The position numbers were made by a program, and so were the translations under genes. Positions 13,066 through 25,541 of a DNA stretch of 64,000 nucleotides are shown here, one piece after another; positions within the stretch are counted from its first letter, which is position 1; every line of letters begins with the position of its first letter. Origin of the DNA: Ophiobolus disseminans (Eukaryota > Ascomycota > Dothideomycetes > Pleosporales > Phaeosphaeriaceae); contig MU006218.1 in assembly GCA_010093685.1 (NCBI GenBank), positions 1,986,933 through 2,050,932 on the forward strand. Direction: 5' to 3'. The notes under the pieces are model-generated. The model was not told the DNA's origin. It did no database searches and worked only from the letters and a program-made list of their open reading frames with translations.

Positions 13066-14716
13066 ATGGGCCTCATGCTGAAGAAGCCGGAGGGCGCTGC
13101 TGGAAGCGCCCTCCCCGCCATTTTGGTCGGGTTGTTTGTCGCATTCGGTGGTGTTCTTTTCGGGTATGTTCTTTCACACACCTTTTGAAGCCGTTAATAC
13201 TAACCTTCCCAGTTATGATACGGGAACTATTGGTGGTATCCTTGGAATGACCTACTGGCGCGAAACCTTCAGCACGGGTTACAGGAACGCAGATAATGAA
13301 CCTGATGTGGACGCTTCTCAGTCGTCTTTGATCGTGTCTATCCTCTCTGCCGGTACTTTCTTCGGTGCCTTGACCGCTGCTCCTGCTGCCGATATCCTTG
13401 GTCGCCGCCTTGGTCTCGTTGCTTGCAACGTTGTCTTCTGCGTTGGTGTCGTTCTCCAAACTATCGCGACTTCGATCCCACTCTTCGTGGCCGGCCGTTT
13501 CTTTGCCGGTTACGGCGTTGGTATGATCAGTGCCACCATTCCTCTTTACCAGTCTGAGACTGCTCCTAAGTGGATTCGTGGTGTCATTGTTGGTGCTTAC
13601 CAGCTCGCCATTACTATCGGTCTTCTCCTCGCCGCTATCGTCAACAACTCCACCAAGGACCGCATGGACACAGGCTCATACCGTATTCCTATCGCTGTTC
13701 AATTCGCATGGGCCATCATTTTGTTCGTTGGATGCATCTTCTTGCCCGAGACTCCTCGTTGGTTCGTCAAGAAGGGTCGCCCAGAACAGGCTGCCAAGTC
13801 TCTCTCCAAGCTTAGGCGCCTCGAAATTGACCATCCTGCCGTCGTGGAGGAACTTGCTGAGATCACCGCCAACCACGAGTACGAGCTGTCCCTCGGCAAG
13901 GCCACTTACCTCGACTGCTTCAAGGGCAACCTAGGCACGCGTCTCCTCACAGGTTGCCTGCTCCAGTCTCTCCAGCAGCTTACTGGTGTCAACTTCATTT
14001 TCTACTATGGAACTTCATTCTTCCAGAACGCCGGTTTCTCTAACGCCTTTACCATCACTATGATCACGTCGGCTGTCAACGTTGGCTCCACCTTCCCCGG
14101 CCTTTACCTCGTTGAGAAGTGGGGTCGCCGCAACTTGCTCCTCTTCGGTGCCGTCGGTATGGCTGTCTGTCAGTTCATCGTCGCTATCACTGGAACTGTT
14201 GCTGGCACTGAGAACAAGGCTGCTCAGCAGGCTCTCGTTGCATTCGTCTGCATCTACATCTTCTTCTTCGCCTGCTCTTGGGGACCAGTCGCCTGGGTCG
14301 TCACTGGTGAGATCTTCCCTCTCAAGGTCCGCGCCAAGTCCCTCTCGATGACCACCGCATCCAACTGGCTTCTCAACTTCGCTATTGGTTATGCTACTCC
14401 TTACATGGTGAATGATGGACCTGGCAACGCCAACATGGGCGCTAAGGTGTTCTTTGTCTGGGGTGGATGCTGCTTCATCTGCATCTTCTTCACCTGGGCT
14501 ATGATCTACGAGACTAAGGGTCTTTCCCTCGAGCAGGTCGACGAGCTCTACGGCAAGGTTTCCAAGGCATGGAAGTCCCCTGGTTTCGTTCCCACCGTCT
14601 CTTTCCAGGACGTTCAGGATGCTCACACCGACAACCGCCGCATGAGCTTGACTGATGCTGAGGCTGAGGCTTCCCGCAAGAGGAGCGCTCAGTTCAACGA
14701 GAAGCATGCCGTGTAA
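13066..14716 (+). CDS. MFS sugar porter (hexose/glucose transporter type)
   Basis: Plasma-membrane major facilitator of the sugar porter subfamily, 533 aa, expected 12 transmembrane helices. ATG 13066 is in a good context (ACCATGG). One intron (13164-13212) splits the codon that gives GVLFGYDTGTIGG in helix 1. Sugar porter signatures are all visible: ADILGRRLG after helix 2, PETPRWFVKKGR at the central loop, QQLTGVNFIFYYG in helix 7, GRRNLL after helix 8, and PLKVRAKSLSM before helix 11. The C-terminal tail is Ser/Arg/Lys-rich and cytosolic. Codon use is strongly biased to C-ending codons, unlike most neighbours, which suggests high expression. It is closest in type to fungal high-affinity glucose/monosaccharide transporters. 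Confidence 0.95.
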
Positions 14717-15772
14717 ACGCTTACTTCGCAATTGGACGAGATCAGTTGAGTTGATGAGGGGAGGAGAAGGGAAGGGTGGAAGTTGCAAGGTACGAGAGAG
14801 ATGATAATCATGCGTGCGCTCCATTGTACATATTGCTATGAGCCATGATTTATGCAAATTACTTAATACACAATCAATCGTTTTGGTTCAATCTCGCATT
14901 GTGCCACCACATCCTCATTTCTCAGACTCAACTAGTTCTCACACAAGCGACCTAAAGTAACAGCTTCACAGCAGCACTCGACTGAAGTCCAAAACATACC
15001 ACCACGCCCGGTACACCACAAGTCAACAAACCACTCACCACCCACCACATTTCGCAGTGATCACCACCCCAAGTCCAAACGCTAGCGCTATCGCCCAGCG
15101 CCGCGTAATTTCCACAACGCCGTCATTTGCTTGCTTGCTTTTCCCGCGTTCGGTTTCGCTTATGACGGGAGCCAAGCACCGCTTTCCCCAGATCTTCAAA
15201 CGCCTCCGCGGGGAAAGCAGATCGCGGAGGGACTCCGGTGGAATTTTGTGGCGGATGAGGGTGTGGCCAATGGGAGGGTGGAGGGTGATAAGCGCGTAGT
15301 TTTGGGGTTGGGGCGAGAAGGATGGAGCATGACCGGGGAGGGAGAATGGGTGGTGTGTTTGTTTGTTTGGGTATGGGAGATTGGATTAGGAGCGTGAAGT
15401 AGTGCGAAATGTAGTTGTTTCGCGATCGGCGCATTTAGTTACGGCTGGTTGGAGTTTTGGCGTTGGCGCGTATACAATGGGATATGGTGGCTGATGAAGG
15501 TTTTTCTTTGCGCTAATGGATTTACTATTTACTATGCAGCAATTTCACGGGGGCTTCAAGATCTGCATTGGGGAAAGGGACTAGGTGACCATGGAGGCAT
15601 CTTCGTGTCCTGATAGAATGCTAGTTAATCATGTCTAACTTTGTATTCAATCTTGGATCATGTGGACTTCGAGTGTCTTATTCACAAGTAGTTTTGTGCA
15701 TAATGCACTTGATGACATTGCCAAATCGGATTCTGCTACTCATGCACATTCCTTTTATCTACTATCGAAAAT
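14717..15772. other. intergenic, convergent 3' region
   Basis: Lies between the 3' ends of the sugar porter gene and the MDR reductase gene. No coding motif seen on either strand. The 15123-15434 area is Pro/Ser-coding on one strand only because it is C-rich. Confidence 0.4.
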
Positions 15773-16913
15773 CTACAGTTTCGCCTTAACAACCTCCACA
15801 CTCGCAACCTCAACCATAGTCTTGCCTGTATTCTTCCCCTCAAACAGTCCCACCAGCGCCTCTTCCGCCTTGCCAATGCCACCTTTAACAATGGTCTCTT
15901 TGCGCTTCAACTTGCCCTCTGATAGCCATTGAGCGAGTTGCTTCCGCGCCTCGGCGTACTTGTCCTCGAAGTCGAAGACGACGAAGCCTTGCATGCGGAT
16001 GCGCATGGAGATGAGCATCATGTAGTTCTGTTGTTGTGAGTAAGTGATGTAGAGGAGAGGGTAGATAGACGGACCTTGAGACCTTGAGGCTTCTTCGAGT
16101 TGTACTCGCTGATAGCGCCGCACTGCACGAAGCGCGCAAAAGGTTTGGCGCGCGAGAGTGCGAGGTCGAGGATTTCTCCACCAACTATTCAAACATTAGC
16201 AAACATCTCAAACCCTCAAAGTCCAGTAACTTACCATTATCAAAGTACACATCAATCAGCCCCTTGGTCGCATCCCGAAACTTCTTTGTAAACTCCGGAT
16301 CCTTGTAATTCAGCGCCTCATCGAAGCCCAACTCCTCCTTCAACCAGCGCACTTTACTCTCCTCGCCCGCAAGCCCCAACACCGTCGCACCCATGATCTT
16401 CGCAATCTGCCCCACCACACTCCCCGTCGCGCCCGCCGCACCACTCACAACCACAAAATCCCCCTTCTTAACCTGGCCGATCTCCAAGAGCCCAAAATAC
16501 GCAGTCAAACCCGTCATACCCAGCACGCCCAACGCATCCGTCGGCACCGCACCTTCCGGCAAGTCCAACTTCTCCACATTCTTCTCCTTGAGTACCGCAT
16601 ACTCGGACCAGCCACACATGCCCGTGGCGTACGTGCCGACGGGGAATTTGGAAGACTTGGAGGCGACAATCAGCCCGATTCCCGAGCCGCGCATTACGGC
16701 GCCGATGGCAACCGGCGGGATGTAGGAGCGTGTGGGGTTGAGCCAGCCGCGCATGGCTGGGTCGAGGGAGAGGTAGAGGGTTTGGAAAAGGACTTCGCCG
16801 TCTTGGAGAGAGGATGCGGTGGGGATGTCATGGTGTTTTGGGGAGAAAGTTTTGCCGGCGAGGATGTTGGCTTGGGGCCGTTCGGCGAGGTGGATGGAGG
16901 TGTAGGAGGGCAT
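15773..16913 (-). CDS. zinc-free MDR reductase (leukotriene B4 dehydrogenase/alkenal reductase-like)
   Basis: NADP(H)-dependent medium-chain reductase of the prostaglandin/alkenal reductase branch, 347 aa, probably cytosolic. Exons are 16235-16913, 16075-16184 and 15773-16027. The N-terminal GroES-like part includes YLSLDPAMRGWL, and the Rossmann part has the motif VVSGAAGATGSVVGQIAK, followed by GFDEALNYKD and IDVYFDNVGGEILD, all diagnostic of this branch. The splice at 16184/16235 restores NVGGEILD. Zinc ligands of alcohol dehydrogenases are absent, as expected for the branch. Likely role is detoxification of reactive alkenals or quinones; the substrate is inferred from the family only. Confidence 0.9.
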
Positions 16914-17162
16914 GGTGTGGTGAGGTTTGCGGTGTGGGTGGTTGGAGGGATGGGTGTTCGCGCTGGCTAGATGGGGGTCGAGGGTTGGAAGCGGAGGGTA
17001 AGTTCAGGTGTGAGGATGGAATGTCAATCGTCCGAAGTTTGTTCAGATTTCAGCCGTTTTTGCACTGTTTACTCAACATACCGTGCTTCATGGCGACGTC
17101 GCGCAGAGCCGTGGTGGAGTTCATCATTGCGGAGAAAGTACCTCGGCTCGGGCGGAGGTTTC

Positions 17163-19430
17163 CTATTCGGGATGACGGCGTACGGTAATAGCACTCCATT
17201 TTTCTCTGCTGGCACGTGCAACCTGCCATAACCAAATCTCCACGACATGGGGAAGGTGGTACATAATCGGGGATTGCAGGAAACAACTAGTAAGGTATTG
17301 CGGAGTTGAAGGGGTGATTTGGAAAACTTGTGATGGCTTTGATTTGCGCTCATGTTCTAGGTAGCTGACCAAACCCCGAATCTCAACCACCAAGTCATCG
17401 TCAAGCAGATAGGAATCTGCGCCCAGCAACACCTCGTCACATACCTGCACCCTCAAGAACCTACCATGTCCATCCCGTTGGCGAAGGCCATTGCCAGCCC
17501 TCCTGCTCCCGACGTTAGGCTCAGCGGCCGTGGGAGATTGTGGTGGTGTGTTCTCTCTCCTTCTCTTCGCTGGTCCAGGTCCATTTTTCATCGGCGAGGA
17601 TGGCGGAGTTGTGGGCGTGACGTCTATGGTTTCTCCCTCATGACCCTCGATGTTCGCCCCCTTCTTGCCCTGTTTCACGACCTTGAACTTAACTGTGTTA
17701 TCGGACGTTGCTTTTAGGACAAGATCGAACTTGAGGAGCGGTCCGTTGTTCAAGCTCTCCTCCACCAACCCATACATTTTCTTGTAGACGTCAGCGAATT
17801 CGATCTCGATTCTCTTGACGACATTCTTCAAGCTTCTTGCGCCCATGTCCCGGTCGAACTCTTGCTCCGCGATCTTGGTGCAAATAAGTTTGGAATTGAA
17901 AAGGACGATCTGCGAATGCCCAAAGTAGCGTTTGACCTTCTTGTCGAGATTGATGGGTCTCTTAATCCGCTCATTGAGTTCTGTGATGAACCTGTGAGTG
18001 ACGACGGCCTGCTCTTCTACCGAGAATGGCATGAACGGAATGATCTCCATGATACGACTAGCAAAGTGTGTCTGTAAAGTTAGTTCTTGTTCGATTGGTG
18101 TGAAGACCAACAAACCTTAAAATGCCATCCAAACTGCTGCTTGAGTTGCCTTTGTATCTTCGGAATGTCCATGTCCCTCGCCTTTTTCACCCCTTTCAAA
18201 ACATTCATATCGTACGCCGCAAAGATCTGGGATTCTCCGAAATTGTTGGCGGTGATCCATATAGTCCGTGAGCAGTCTACCTCTTCATTATCGCGGCGAT
18301 CTTCGTATCTACCTGTCACGTGGACGTCAGCAATACATTCAAAAGCATACGCTCCTGTAACACGGACCTTTCTCGCAGACTCGAAGGAGCGCTGTGACAA
18401 CCTCCGGCTTAGTCTTGTCGAATTTGTCCAGGAACACGACGGAGAGTTCGCCCTTGTTCCTCGCTAGGAAGTTGTTGAGAGTCGTGCCTTTTGGTTGCCC
18501 AGCATGTCCTGCCTCTGCTCCGAAGAGACCCCAAGAGGTTCTGATCTCGGCGCAATTGATCGACATGGATTCGAAATCTATCATGTCTCCTATGCGCTCC
18601 GCCAGCTCGGTTTTGCCATGTCCAGGCGGTCCTGCGAATGCAAGTAGCAGAGGCTCTGGTCGCTGCAATGCCACATGTGCAAGAACGAGATCAAGTACAC
18701 GCAAACAAGCCGGTTGCTGACCAACAATGCTGTGACCAATCTCGAGCAGCTCCGCGATGATATTTCCTTCGCAATTTGTATGGTGCGTTCGTTTGCTGCA
18801 GGGACCTCACTAGCTCGACAGAGAAGGTAGCAATGGGTGACAGTCAGAGATTCTTGCAGGCGTGCATGAACTTCAGGCGTACACCAGGGTCGACTGTCGC
18901 TAACAGCGAGTCCATCCAAAAGCTCAAGGAAGTTCAGCCCACATTCCCTCCGGAATTATCTTCGGACCCACACCAGCACACAACAACCTCCCAACGACGT
19001 CGGATGTATCTGCCGCGTTTTCTGATCCGTTGATGATAGCGAACGCCAGGAGTGGCAGACCCGCGGCCCCGAGCGATGGGGGTGCTTTCATGGGGTTAAT
19101 CCCATACTTGAGGAAGAAGTCTAAGTACTGAGTATTGTTGATTGCGATGGCGTAGTAAAGCATGGGCCACCCATACTGCTTGAGCAAGTTCGGAATGTCT
19201 GTGTATAAGTTGGTGTATTGCTCGATACAGTTCCCGAACTCATAGATGTCGACATCATGTGGTACCGCAGAACACAGAGTTTGGACATTGATCGGTGTCG
19301 GGACGTTGCACATACTGACCTTCTCCAGCTGTGTCAGCCTACCCGCGTGATCCGATACTGCATCGAAAGGATGGTAGCGGATGGGCGATTTGGTTTTACC
19401 ATAGAACATCGTGGGAAGTAGAGAAGTCAT
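17163..19430 (-). pseudogene. ClpB-like AAA+ ATPase with N-terminal helical/ankyrin-like domain, frame-disrupted
   Basis: Resembles the fungal family that joins an ankyrin-like N-terminus to a ClpA/B-type AAA+ module. The start MTSLLPTMFYGKTKS is at 19430. The frame runs to IPEGMW, then hits TGA at 18924-18926. The homologous-looking continuation (SRPWCTPEVHARLQESL, ERTIQIAKEI) is in another frame until about 18765, after which the original frame resumes with EIGHSIVGQQPACLRV. Two compensating shifts are therefore needed. Downstream are Walker A GPPGHGKTE, a Walker B-like VVFLDKFDK with Lys where Glu is expected, and sensor-1 ITANN. Introns at 18313-18367 and 18072-18115 are clean. The C-terminus (TPTTPPSSP, poly-Arg) is poorly defined. 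Either a decayed gene or a sequencing artefact in one patch. Confidence 0.65.
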
Positions 19431-19707
19431 CTCGTTTTGACTCAAAATCAGGCAGATGCACGGTGTAGGACAGGAACAGGCTGGACCTTGGATAGGCCTT
19501 TTGTATGTGGAATTGAGTTTGTTCGGTCCGGAACAAACAGCGAGAAGCGTCTGCCGAGAGAACCAAACATGCTTAGAGAAACTGGAAACTAGTAGATACT
19601 TCTTGCGAGCTTCGGCGATGAACAACGGCCAGGTTCTAATCCTGAATACTGGTCATCGTCCCGGTGTGAGCCCTAGGTCTGCGCGAGATGTGTCGCCGAG
19701 ACGCCGA

Positions 19708-21670
19708 CTATTCGAATGGTCTTTCAGTTGCGCCAAGCAATGCATCCGGAAGTATGAACGGGTGACCAGGCACTGCTTGCTCAACAGGAAGATACGTAGT
19801 CAATGGAGCGTCGTAGTCGGTGAAAACACTGTTGTAGAATGTTTTAACGGTTTGGGACCCATCACGAGCCCTTACCACCAATTGATGCCCCTGCCTCATG
19901 CTATCAAACACCACCTTGTTGATATGAGGAAAGGGAGATGTGCCGTTTTCGAAGGAGTGCGCCGAAGGGGGTTCCCAGCGCCAGAATTGGATGCTGAAGA
20001 CTTGCAGATTGTATGGAGCTAGCTGGTATGCGCTGGCACAGGTTTCTGGTTGGTCTGCATAGAAAGCCCATAGTTGCAGAATTGCGCAGTGTGCGTGTTT
20101 GTTGATGTATTGATAAAGTGACTGCTCGTTTCGCAGTGTGACTTTCATAAACATACGGAGAATTTCGAGAGAGGGGAGGAACGGAATACTAGTGATATAT
20201 CCGGTATCCTGCGATTATTAATTTTCATCATTGCCTGATGGAATCACCACTCACCAACGAATACGGGGTTCCCTGAAAATTGTAACATGGGCCGTTCCAG
20301 GTAGGGAAATCTACTTCCAATCTGGTAAGGTTTTGGAAAGCGGTGAGGAAACCACGGATCGACAACCGATACGAAGGCGCCTCGAGTGCGTCGAAGCAGG
20401 AACGTAGAGACAGTTGCTGCAAACGTTTTCCATGTGTTGTCGCCAGAAGGTGCCAAAAGATGTTAGATAGATCAATGGCGTCGCAACGGACGATGAGGAC
20501 TGTGAGCATGTTCAGCGATGTCATAAAGTCACAACATGACACGAGACGGTCTCGGTCAAAATACGGAGAGTATGCTTCTGGCTTGAAGTGGAACGAGAAG
20601 TCCAGATGTTCCAGGTGCGGAAGTTTACCGGTAAAGGTCAGGAGGAATGCCACCGAGTTGGAGGTCCCGAGCTTGAGCCGTTTCAGCTTCGTCCAATCCA
20701 TACACTGATAGAGGCGTGTGCAGTGTTCGCGAGCGAAATAGTACGTATGGGGTTTGATGACTAGTTCTTCGAGCGATGGCAACCGGTCCGTGGGTTCAAG
20801 ACGAAGCTGGATCTTGTTGATTCTGTCAGTCGGTTCTAAGATATAGCGAGGGAATATTCGAGGGTCATGAACAATCAAACGCACAGTATCAGGTGTAGAC
20901 CTTGCCGCATATGTGCCTTGAGGCAGGGCGTGTGCTTCAGCGTCTATGTGAACGTCCATTGAGAGTCTTCGAATGTTGCTGTCATTTGTGAGGATCTGCC
21001 TGAGCTGCTCAAACGGTGCCACTGAAACGGGGTTGATTAGGTCAAAGCATGGAATCGAGACGCTTAATCGGTGAAGTTGAGATGAAGCAAGAGCAGCTTG
21101 GTCGAATTGTCTTGAGGATAGACATAATTGCGCATCAGGATGGTGTCGGTGCAGTGCATGGAGGAGGTCATCTGGCAACGGTATCTCGCTGCCCCAGCTT
21201 CGCATGGTGTGGTTAGCATAGCTCGGGCGCTTCCGGTACGACGGCACCATTAGTTTTGTTGAAAAGGAAGTGCTGACCTGAATGCATGTAGTTTCTCAAT
21301 GCTTCGCAGGCACGCTGCCAGAAGTTGCACATTCATACAAGCGCTTTGGTCATCGCCATAGAACGACTTCACGTGTAAAGAGCGCACGTGGCTCCGCAAG
21401 ATGTCCGTGGGGTCAAGAAGTCGCTCAATGAAACGATACGTTGCTTGTTCCCGTTTTTCACCCTGATCTTCTAACACAACAACGCGGTATAATACAGAGT
21501 CAGCAAACGCACTGAGTTGCTTGGAGACAAGGCGAAAGCTGTGCAAGGCAGAAAGACGCTGATCATGGAACTATTCTCGGTTAGCAGTTGAATGTGTGAA
21601 GCAAACGTCAACTTACACAATGCAAGATCAAATACAGTATGTCATCGCTCAAATCTTCGAAGTTAGCCAT
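19708..21670 (-). CDS. F-box/LRR-like protein
   Basis: Predicted substrate adaptor of an SCF ubiquitin ligase, 596 aa, four exons (21617-21670, 21278-21570, 20255-21197, 19708-20208). The first 18 codons (LSDDILYLILHC) splice to FHDQRLSALHSFRLVSKQ, the usual fungal F-box start. The middle contains leucine-rich repeat-like stretches (LEHLDFSFHF, LQQLSLRSCFDALEAP, LTRLEVDF), so a horseshoe-like recognition domain is likely. The family is large and fast-evolving in filamentous fungi, so no target can be named. All four splice phases fit, and the second intron has a GCTAAC branch site. The gene is divergent from the complex I subunit gene, with about 218 bp between starts. Confidence 0.82.
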
Positions 21671-21888
21671 GATGGAGTAATGCCTTGTGTGTCTACAGTA
21701 TGCAGCTTATTCATTTTATATGCTGTCGAGGCATGATGTGAGGAACAAGGCAAGCACGAGATGAGACGAGCTGACGAGCAAGGTGTTGCGCCAAGCCACT
21801 AAATCCGCACGGTCCGGTCGCATCCCGCAACCTCCAAAGCGCATCATCGCAAGCTCCGACGAACCTCACGACAGCCAAACCTCACAAT

Positions 21889-22666
21889 ATGCAGTCACTT
21901 CGCAGGTCAGCAGTGACTGCTGCCCGGAAGGGCCGAACCACTCTCCCGCGCCAATCACGCCGATATGCCCACGACGAGCACGCCCATGGCCACGGCCACG
22001 CACCCGTCAATGAGCCCATCGGGGTATGCCAACCGCCTCCACACCCCAGCACCTATTGCGACAACTTTGGAGGACACGCATAATGTATGGCTGAACCAAG
22101 GCTGACTCAATTGGCGTCTAGCGCGGCTTCTGGATTACTTTTGGCTGCATCCCCGCGGCATTCGCCCTCTACTTTGTGTCGCGCGACAACAGCGACAACT
22201 CGAAGCCCTTCCTCACACGCATGATCGACGGATACGCAGAGTCATCTGAGAAGTGGTCGAAGCGGAACGATCTGCACGTGCGCATGATCGAGCAGGCGGG
22301 TGAGGACCGAGTGCTGTTCCAGAACACCCGACCGTACGAGCATGTCGAGATGAAGTTCCCAGAGTACGTTCAAACACTTAGTCCAGGACGCCATACATTC
22401 CAATGAGTTGTGCGAGGGCGCAAGAGCGTGACTGTGCAGCGTCAAGAACACCATGCTAATCCCATCCCAGGATCATGAACGTCGGCTCGCCCTACAACGT
22501 CCCAGCCGGCAGCCAAGTCTCCATGGAGAAGGTGATTGAAAAGTACAAGAAGATTGCGTACGAAGACAACGAGCGCAAGCTCGAGGCGCTGAGGGAGAAC
22601 AAAATTAAGTCCGAGCAGCCGTTTGAGAAGAACTACCTGCGGAAAGTGCCTATTGGCGCCTTATAG
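21889..22666 (+). CDS. mitochondrial complex I accessory subunit (17.8 kDa-type)
   Basis: Accessory subunit of NADH:ubiquinone oxidoreductase in the inner mitochondrial membrane, 190 aa, three exons (21889-22023, 22122-22363, 22471-22666). The N-terminus MQSLRRSAVTAARKG is a basic amphipathic presequence followed by a His-rich segment (HDEHAHGHGHA). A single membrane span lies in RGFWITFGCIPAAFALYFV. The matrix or intermembrane tail includes NTRPYEHVEMKFPE and ends in KVPIGAL. I recognise it as the protein generally annotated in fungi as the 17.8 kDa subunit. The mapping to a mammalian subunit is not certain from sequence alone. Confidence 0.8.
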
Positions 22667-22769
22667 ACAGGAAGTCATGTACATATTTGAGGAATGATAT
22701 CCGCTTTCATTTGTTATCGAGAGTCTTTACCCATTTGCATCTTCCATGCCGTTCATGTGTAGTCGGTCT

Positions 22770-23070
22770 TCATTTCCCAGCCGCAAAAACAACCCTGCCA
22801 TCCGCCGCGCTCATATAGACCTCACTCCCTCCGTTCCCTGGACTCAATTTCCTCGCCATGCTCGACAGCTTGGAGCGCACCCCGGACTTGTGCTCTAATG
22901 ACGCGTGCGCCCTGCGACCTGCATAAACAAGTATTCGTGCTAAGGGATAGAGACGTGACTTACTCCTCCTTCTCCCGTGCAATTGAATCAAGCGACCCGC
23001 GTTTTTGCACGCTAAGTGGAGACGGCATGGCGTTGTACGGTGTGTTTGGGACGGAGATGGGGTTAGACAT
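22770..23070 (-). CDS. small conserved-looking protein, 82 aa
   Basis: Two exons, 22964-23070 and 22770-22911. The donor GTAAGT at 22963 and acceptor TCGCAG give the continuous frame REKEE to AHASLEHKSG. The N-terminus MSNPISVPNTPYNAMPSP is Pro/Ser-rich and includes possible proline-directed phosphosites. The C-terminal half is basic (SKLSSMARKLSPGN) and ends GRVVFAAGK. No membrane segment or signal peptide. This looks like a family of short fungal proteins of unknown function; I cannot assign a role. A nearer acceptor six bases upstream would put the exon in a different frame, so exon 2 is slightly uncertain. Confidence 0.55.
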
Positions 23071-24317
23071 GTTGATAACGAAGTAGGAGAGGAAGTGTGG
23101 GTGATTTGATGCTTATTGCTGTGCTGTGATTCCGCTCTCGGGCATGAACATGACTTGGGTTTATGTAGTGGATATTGGGGTAGGCAGCAGGTTTTGATTG
23201 AACGAGCACGTCAGCTTCCATGTGTGGATGTGCGTGTGTGTACATGTGTAGGCTGCAGATATTACTGGGTTAGTGTGTAAGCTGCGAGGAGAGATGTGGT
23301 GGTACTGGGAGTGTAAGGCAGCTATTTCGCCCCCTCACGGTGTGGGAGACATCACGACGCAATGTAATTTTTTTCCCTTCAGAAGTTAAGCATATAGAGG
23401 ATGTGGGGTAATTTGTATGGTAATGTTGCGCCCATTTAGGGAACGCTTTGGGAGATGGGGTGGTGTGGGATTGTGGTATCAAGGACATGTGTGCGAATGT
23501 AGAGGAAGGTGCGGTGAAGGTCGCTTGGGCGGGTCGCGAAGTTGTGCGATTGTTGTTGTATGCTTAGGAATGTGAACTATCCTAATCTTACCACGAACAT
23601 TAGAGTTCGTCCTGTCTTACAAGCCCCTATCTTTGGCGTATGCGTGGTCGTCATCAGGTCGTTTCACGGCTTTGCAGCGATGCACCTTGCAAGCCACTCA
23701 AGCCTAAGCCGTGTCTAAATTTGCATGCTGGGTTTCAGGAACTGCACGAGTTGCTAAAGGAGATTTTGGTATTTGCGTTCAAGGCTCAGCGACACGCCGG
23801 GGCATTTAGTCTGCAGCTGTCACAGAGGGTCGCACACGTCACTTAGCAGACGTTGCCTGGGTTTCGCCCCTCTTTCGACGGCTGCAGGGACCGACCCATC
23901 AAACGCTCATTGGTCGCTTTCACTACCAGCTCACGATGAACTTGAAGAAGTGAAGGTGAGATGGCGAAGAAGCCGAGTACTAGCTGTGCTGTGGGCTTTG
24001 TAATATATCAACTGCTTAATCGGCGCCTCTTCTTGTCTTGACACCACTGCCAGCCAACATTCGCCATCGTGACATTTGCAACGTCCGATCAGTACTAACA
24101 GGAAGCAGAGTCGAGCCGATAAGCCAATTCCCAGTCCTTCAAGGTACGTCTTGTCACGAGAATCAGCGACGTTTGCTTTTGGCTGTTGAACATTGTCTCT
24201 GGGTGGCGCCTGCCTCCAAATTACATGTCTCAGCAGCGCAATGCTTCTGTTTGCCCGAATGCTGCGCCAACACTACCCACCACCGTCTTTGAGATGCGGT
24301 TTCTAACACGCGCGCAG
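23071..24317. other. intergenic between divergent genes
   Basis: About 1.2 kb between the divergent 82-aa gene and the SHE3-like gene, with no coding motif on either strand. It should hold both promoters. The last 30 bases before 24318 contain GCGCGCAG directly before the ATG. Confidence 0.4.
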
Positions 24318-25541
24318 ATGAGTGATCGAGACGGGCCCAAGTGGCTATCGCCATTCCGGACCAGGAAGGATATCCCGGCTCAGAAAGGTAAGGCCACTAG
24401 CGCCCAGGGGTGCAGTTCCCAAACACGGCCCCGGGCCTGCGCATAAACATCATTCATCTACACCGCACATCCGCATTGCTTGCATTCGCGCGCACATTTC
24501 TTCGCGTAAAAGTTGGAAAGCTCCAATGCTAATATTGTCTACCCGAAAGCTGCCCCAACACTCCCCGACCTCAACTTCAGCGCCCGCGCCAGCGCCAAGG
24601 AGAATAATGATATGAACGGCTACGATACACTCCGCACTGCGAATGCCACGCCACCCCGCCCTGCCAATAGCACCATGCCCTCTTATACGACACCGCGCAA
24701 CGTCTCCGGACCGCTTGCCGTCGACAGCCCCACCGATCAGAATGCTGCCCCGTCATGGACGCGACCCAACTTTCACAGCACTCCCAGCAACTCCAAAACA
24801 TCACAGTACATCGACAAGATCACGTCAGAAAACGACCGCTTGCGTAGGGAGCTCAAGGCGGAGAAACTCGCACGTGAGGACGAGGCCAAGCGCGTGTCAG
24901 CCGCCCGGTCAAAGGCGGAAGACTCGCGAGCCGACTTCCAGCACCTCCAAGTGCTCGCCGACACCAATGCGCGAGCGATCGAGCGCAAAGACCGGAAATT
25001 GGAGGAGCTGAAGGCTACGTTGGATGCCGAAGTACACCGGCGGAAGGTGGCCGAGCAAAGGGCAGAGGAGGCGCTCAAGATGCTGGGCGACACACGGTCC
25101 GAGACGCAACGGCAGCTCTCACAAGCCTACGAAATGAAGCACATGGCCGACACCCACCTCGAAACAGCGCGGGACGGCTTCAAGCGCATCACCGAGAGCT
25201 ACGAGAAGAAGCTCAAGAACATCAACGAGGAGCTGCACGAATTACGGCGACAGCGTATCGAAGACGCCGACAAAATCAAACGGCAGGCCATCATTAGCGA
25301 CCAACTGCATCACGAGATGTCGCGGACGACACGGACCGAGTCAAATCTCACCAACATGATGGAGACATACAAAGCGGAGCACAAGAAAGAAATGGACGCG
25401 CTCATCGCTGAAGCCGATCGGATGCGGTCGGCTCTACCCGACAAGGAGCACGAGGCACAAGCCCTTGTAGACCAGATGAAGGAGACGCGCGATAAGATGC
25501 GATGGGTCATCACTCAACAAAAGCGACAAAAGAAGACCTGA
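24318..25541 (+). CDS. SHE3-like coiled-coil protein (SWI5-dependent HO expression protein 3 family)
   Basis: Coiled-coil adaptor, 353 aa, two exons (24318-24387 and 24550-25541). The short first exon (MSDRDGPKWLSPFRTRKD) joins APTLPDLNFSARA through a 162-nt intron with a GTAAGG donor. A Pro/Ser/Thr-rich stretch of about 80 residues is followed by more than 200 residues of uninterrupted charged heptads (SENDRLRRELKAEKL, RAIERKDRKLEELKATLD, ESYEKKLKNINEELHEL). In yeast She3 links myosin to She2-mRNA complexes. In filamentous fungi the same-named family is conserved, but its cargo is unknown. Assignment rests on the coiled-coil region and general architecture. Confidence 0.78.

Noticed and set aside
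14015..14857. 280-aa minus-strand frame
   Set aside because: Shadow of the highly biased codon use in the sugar porter gene.
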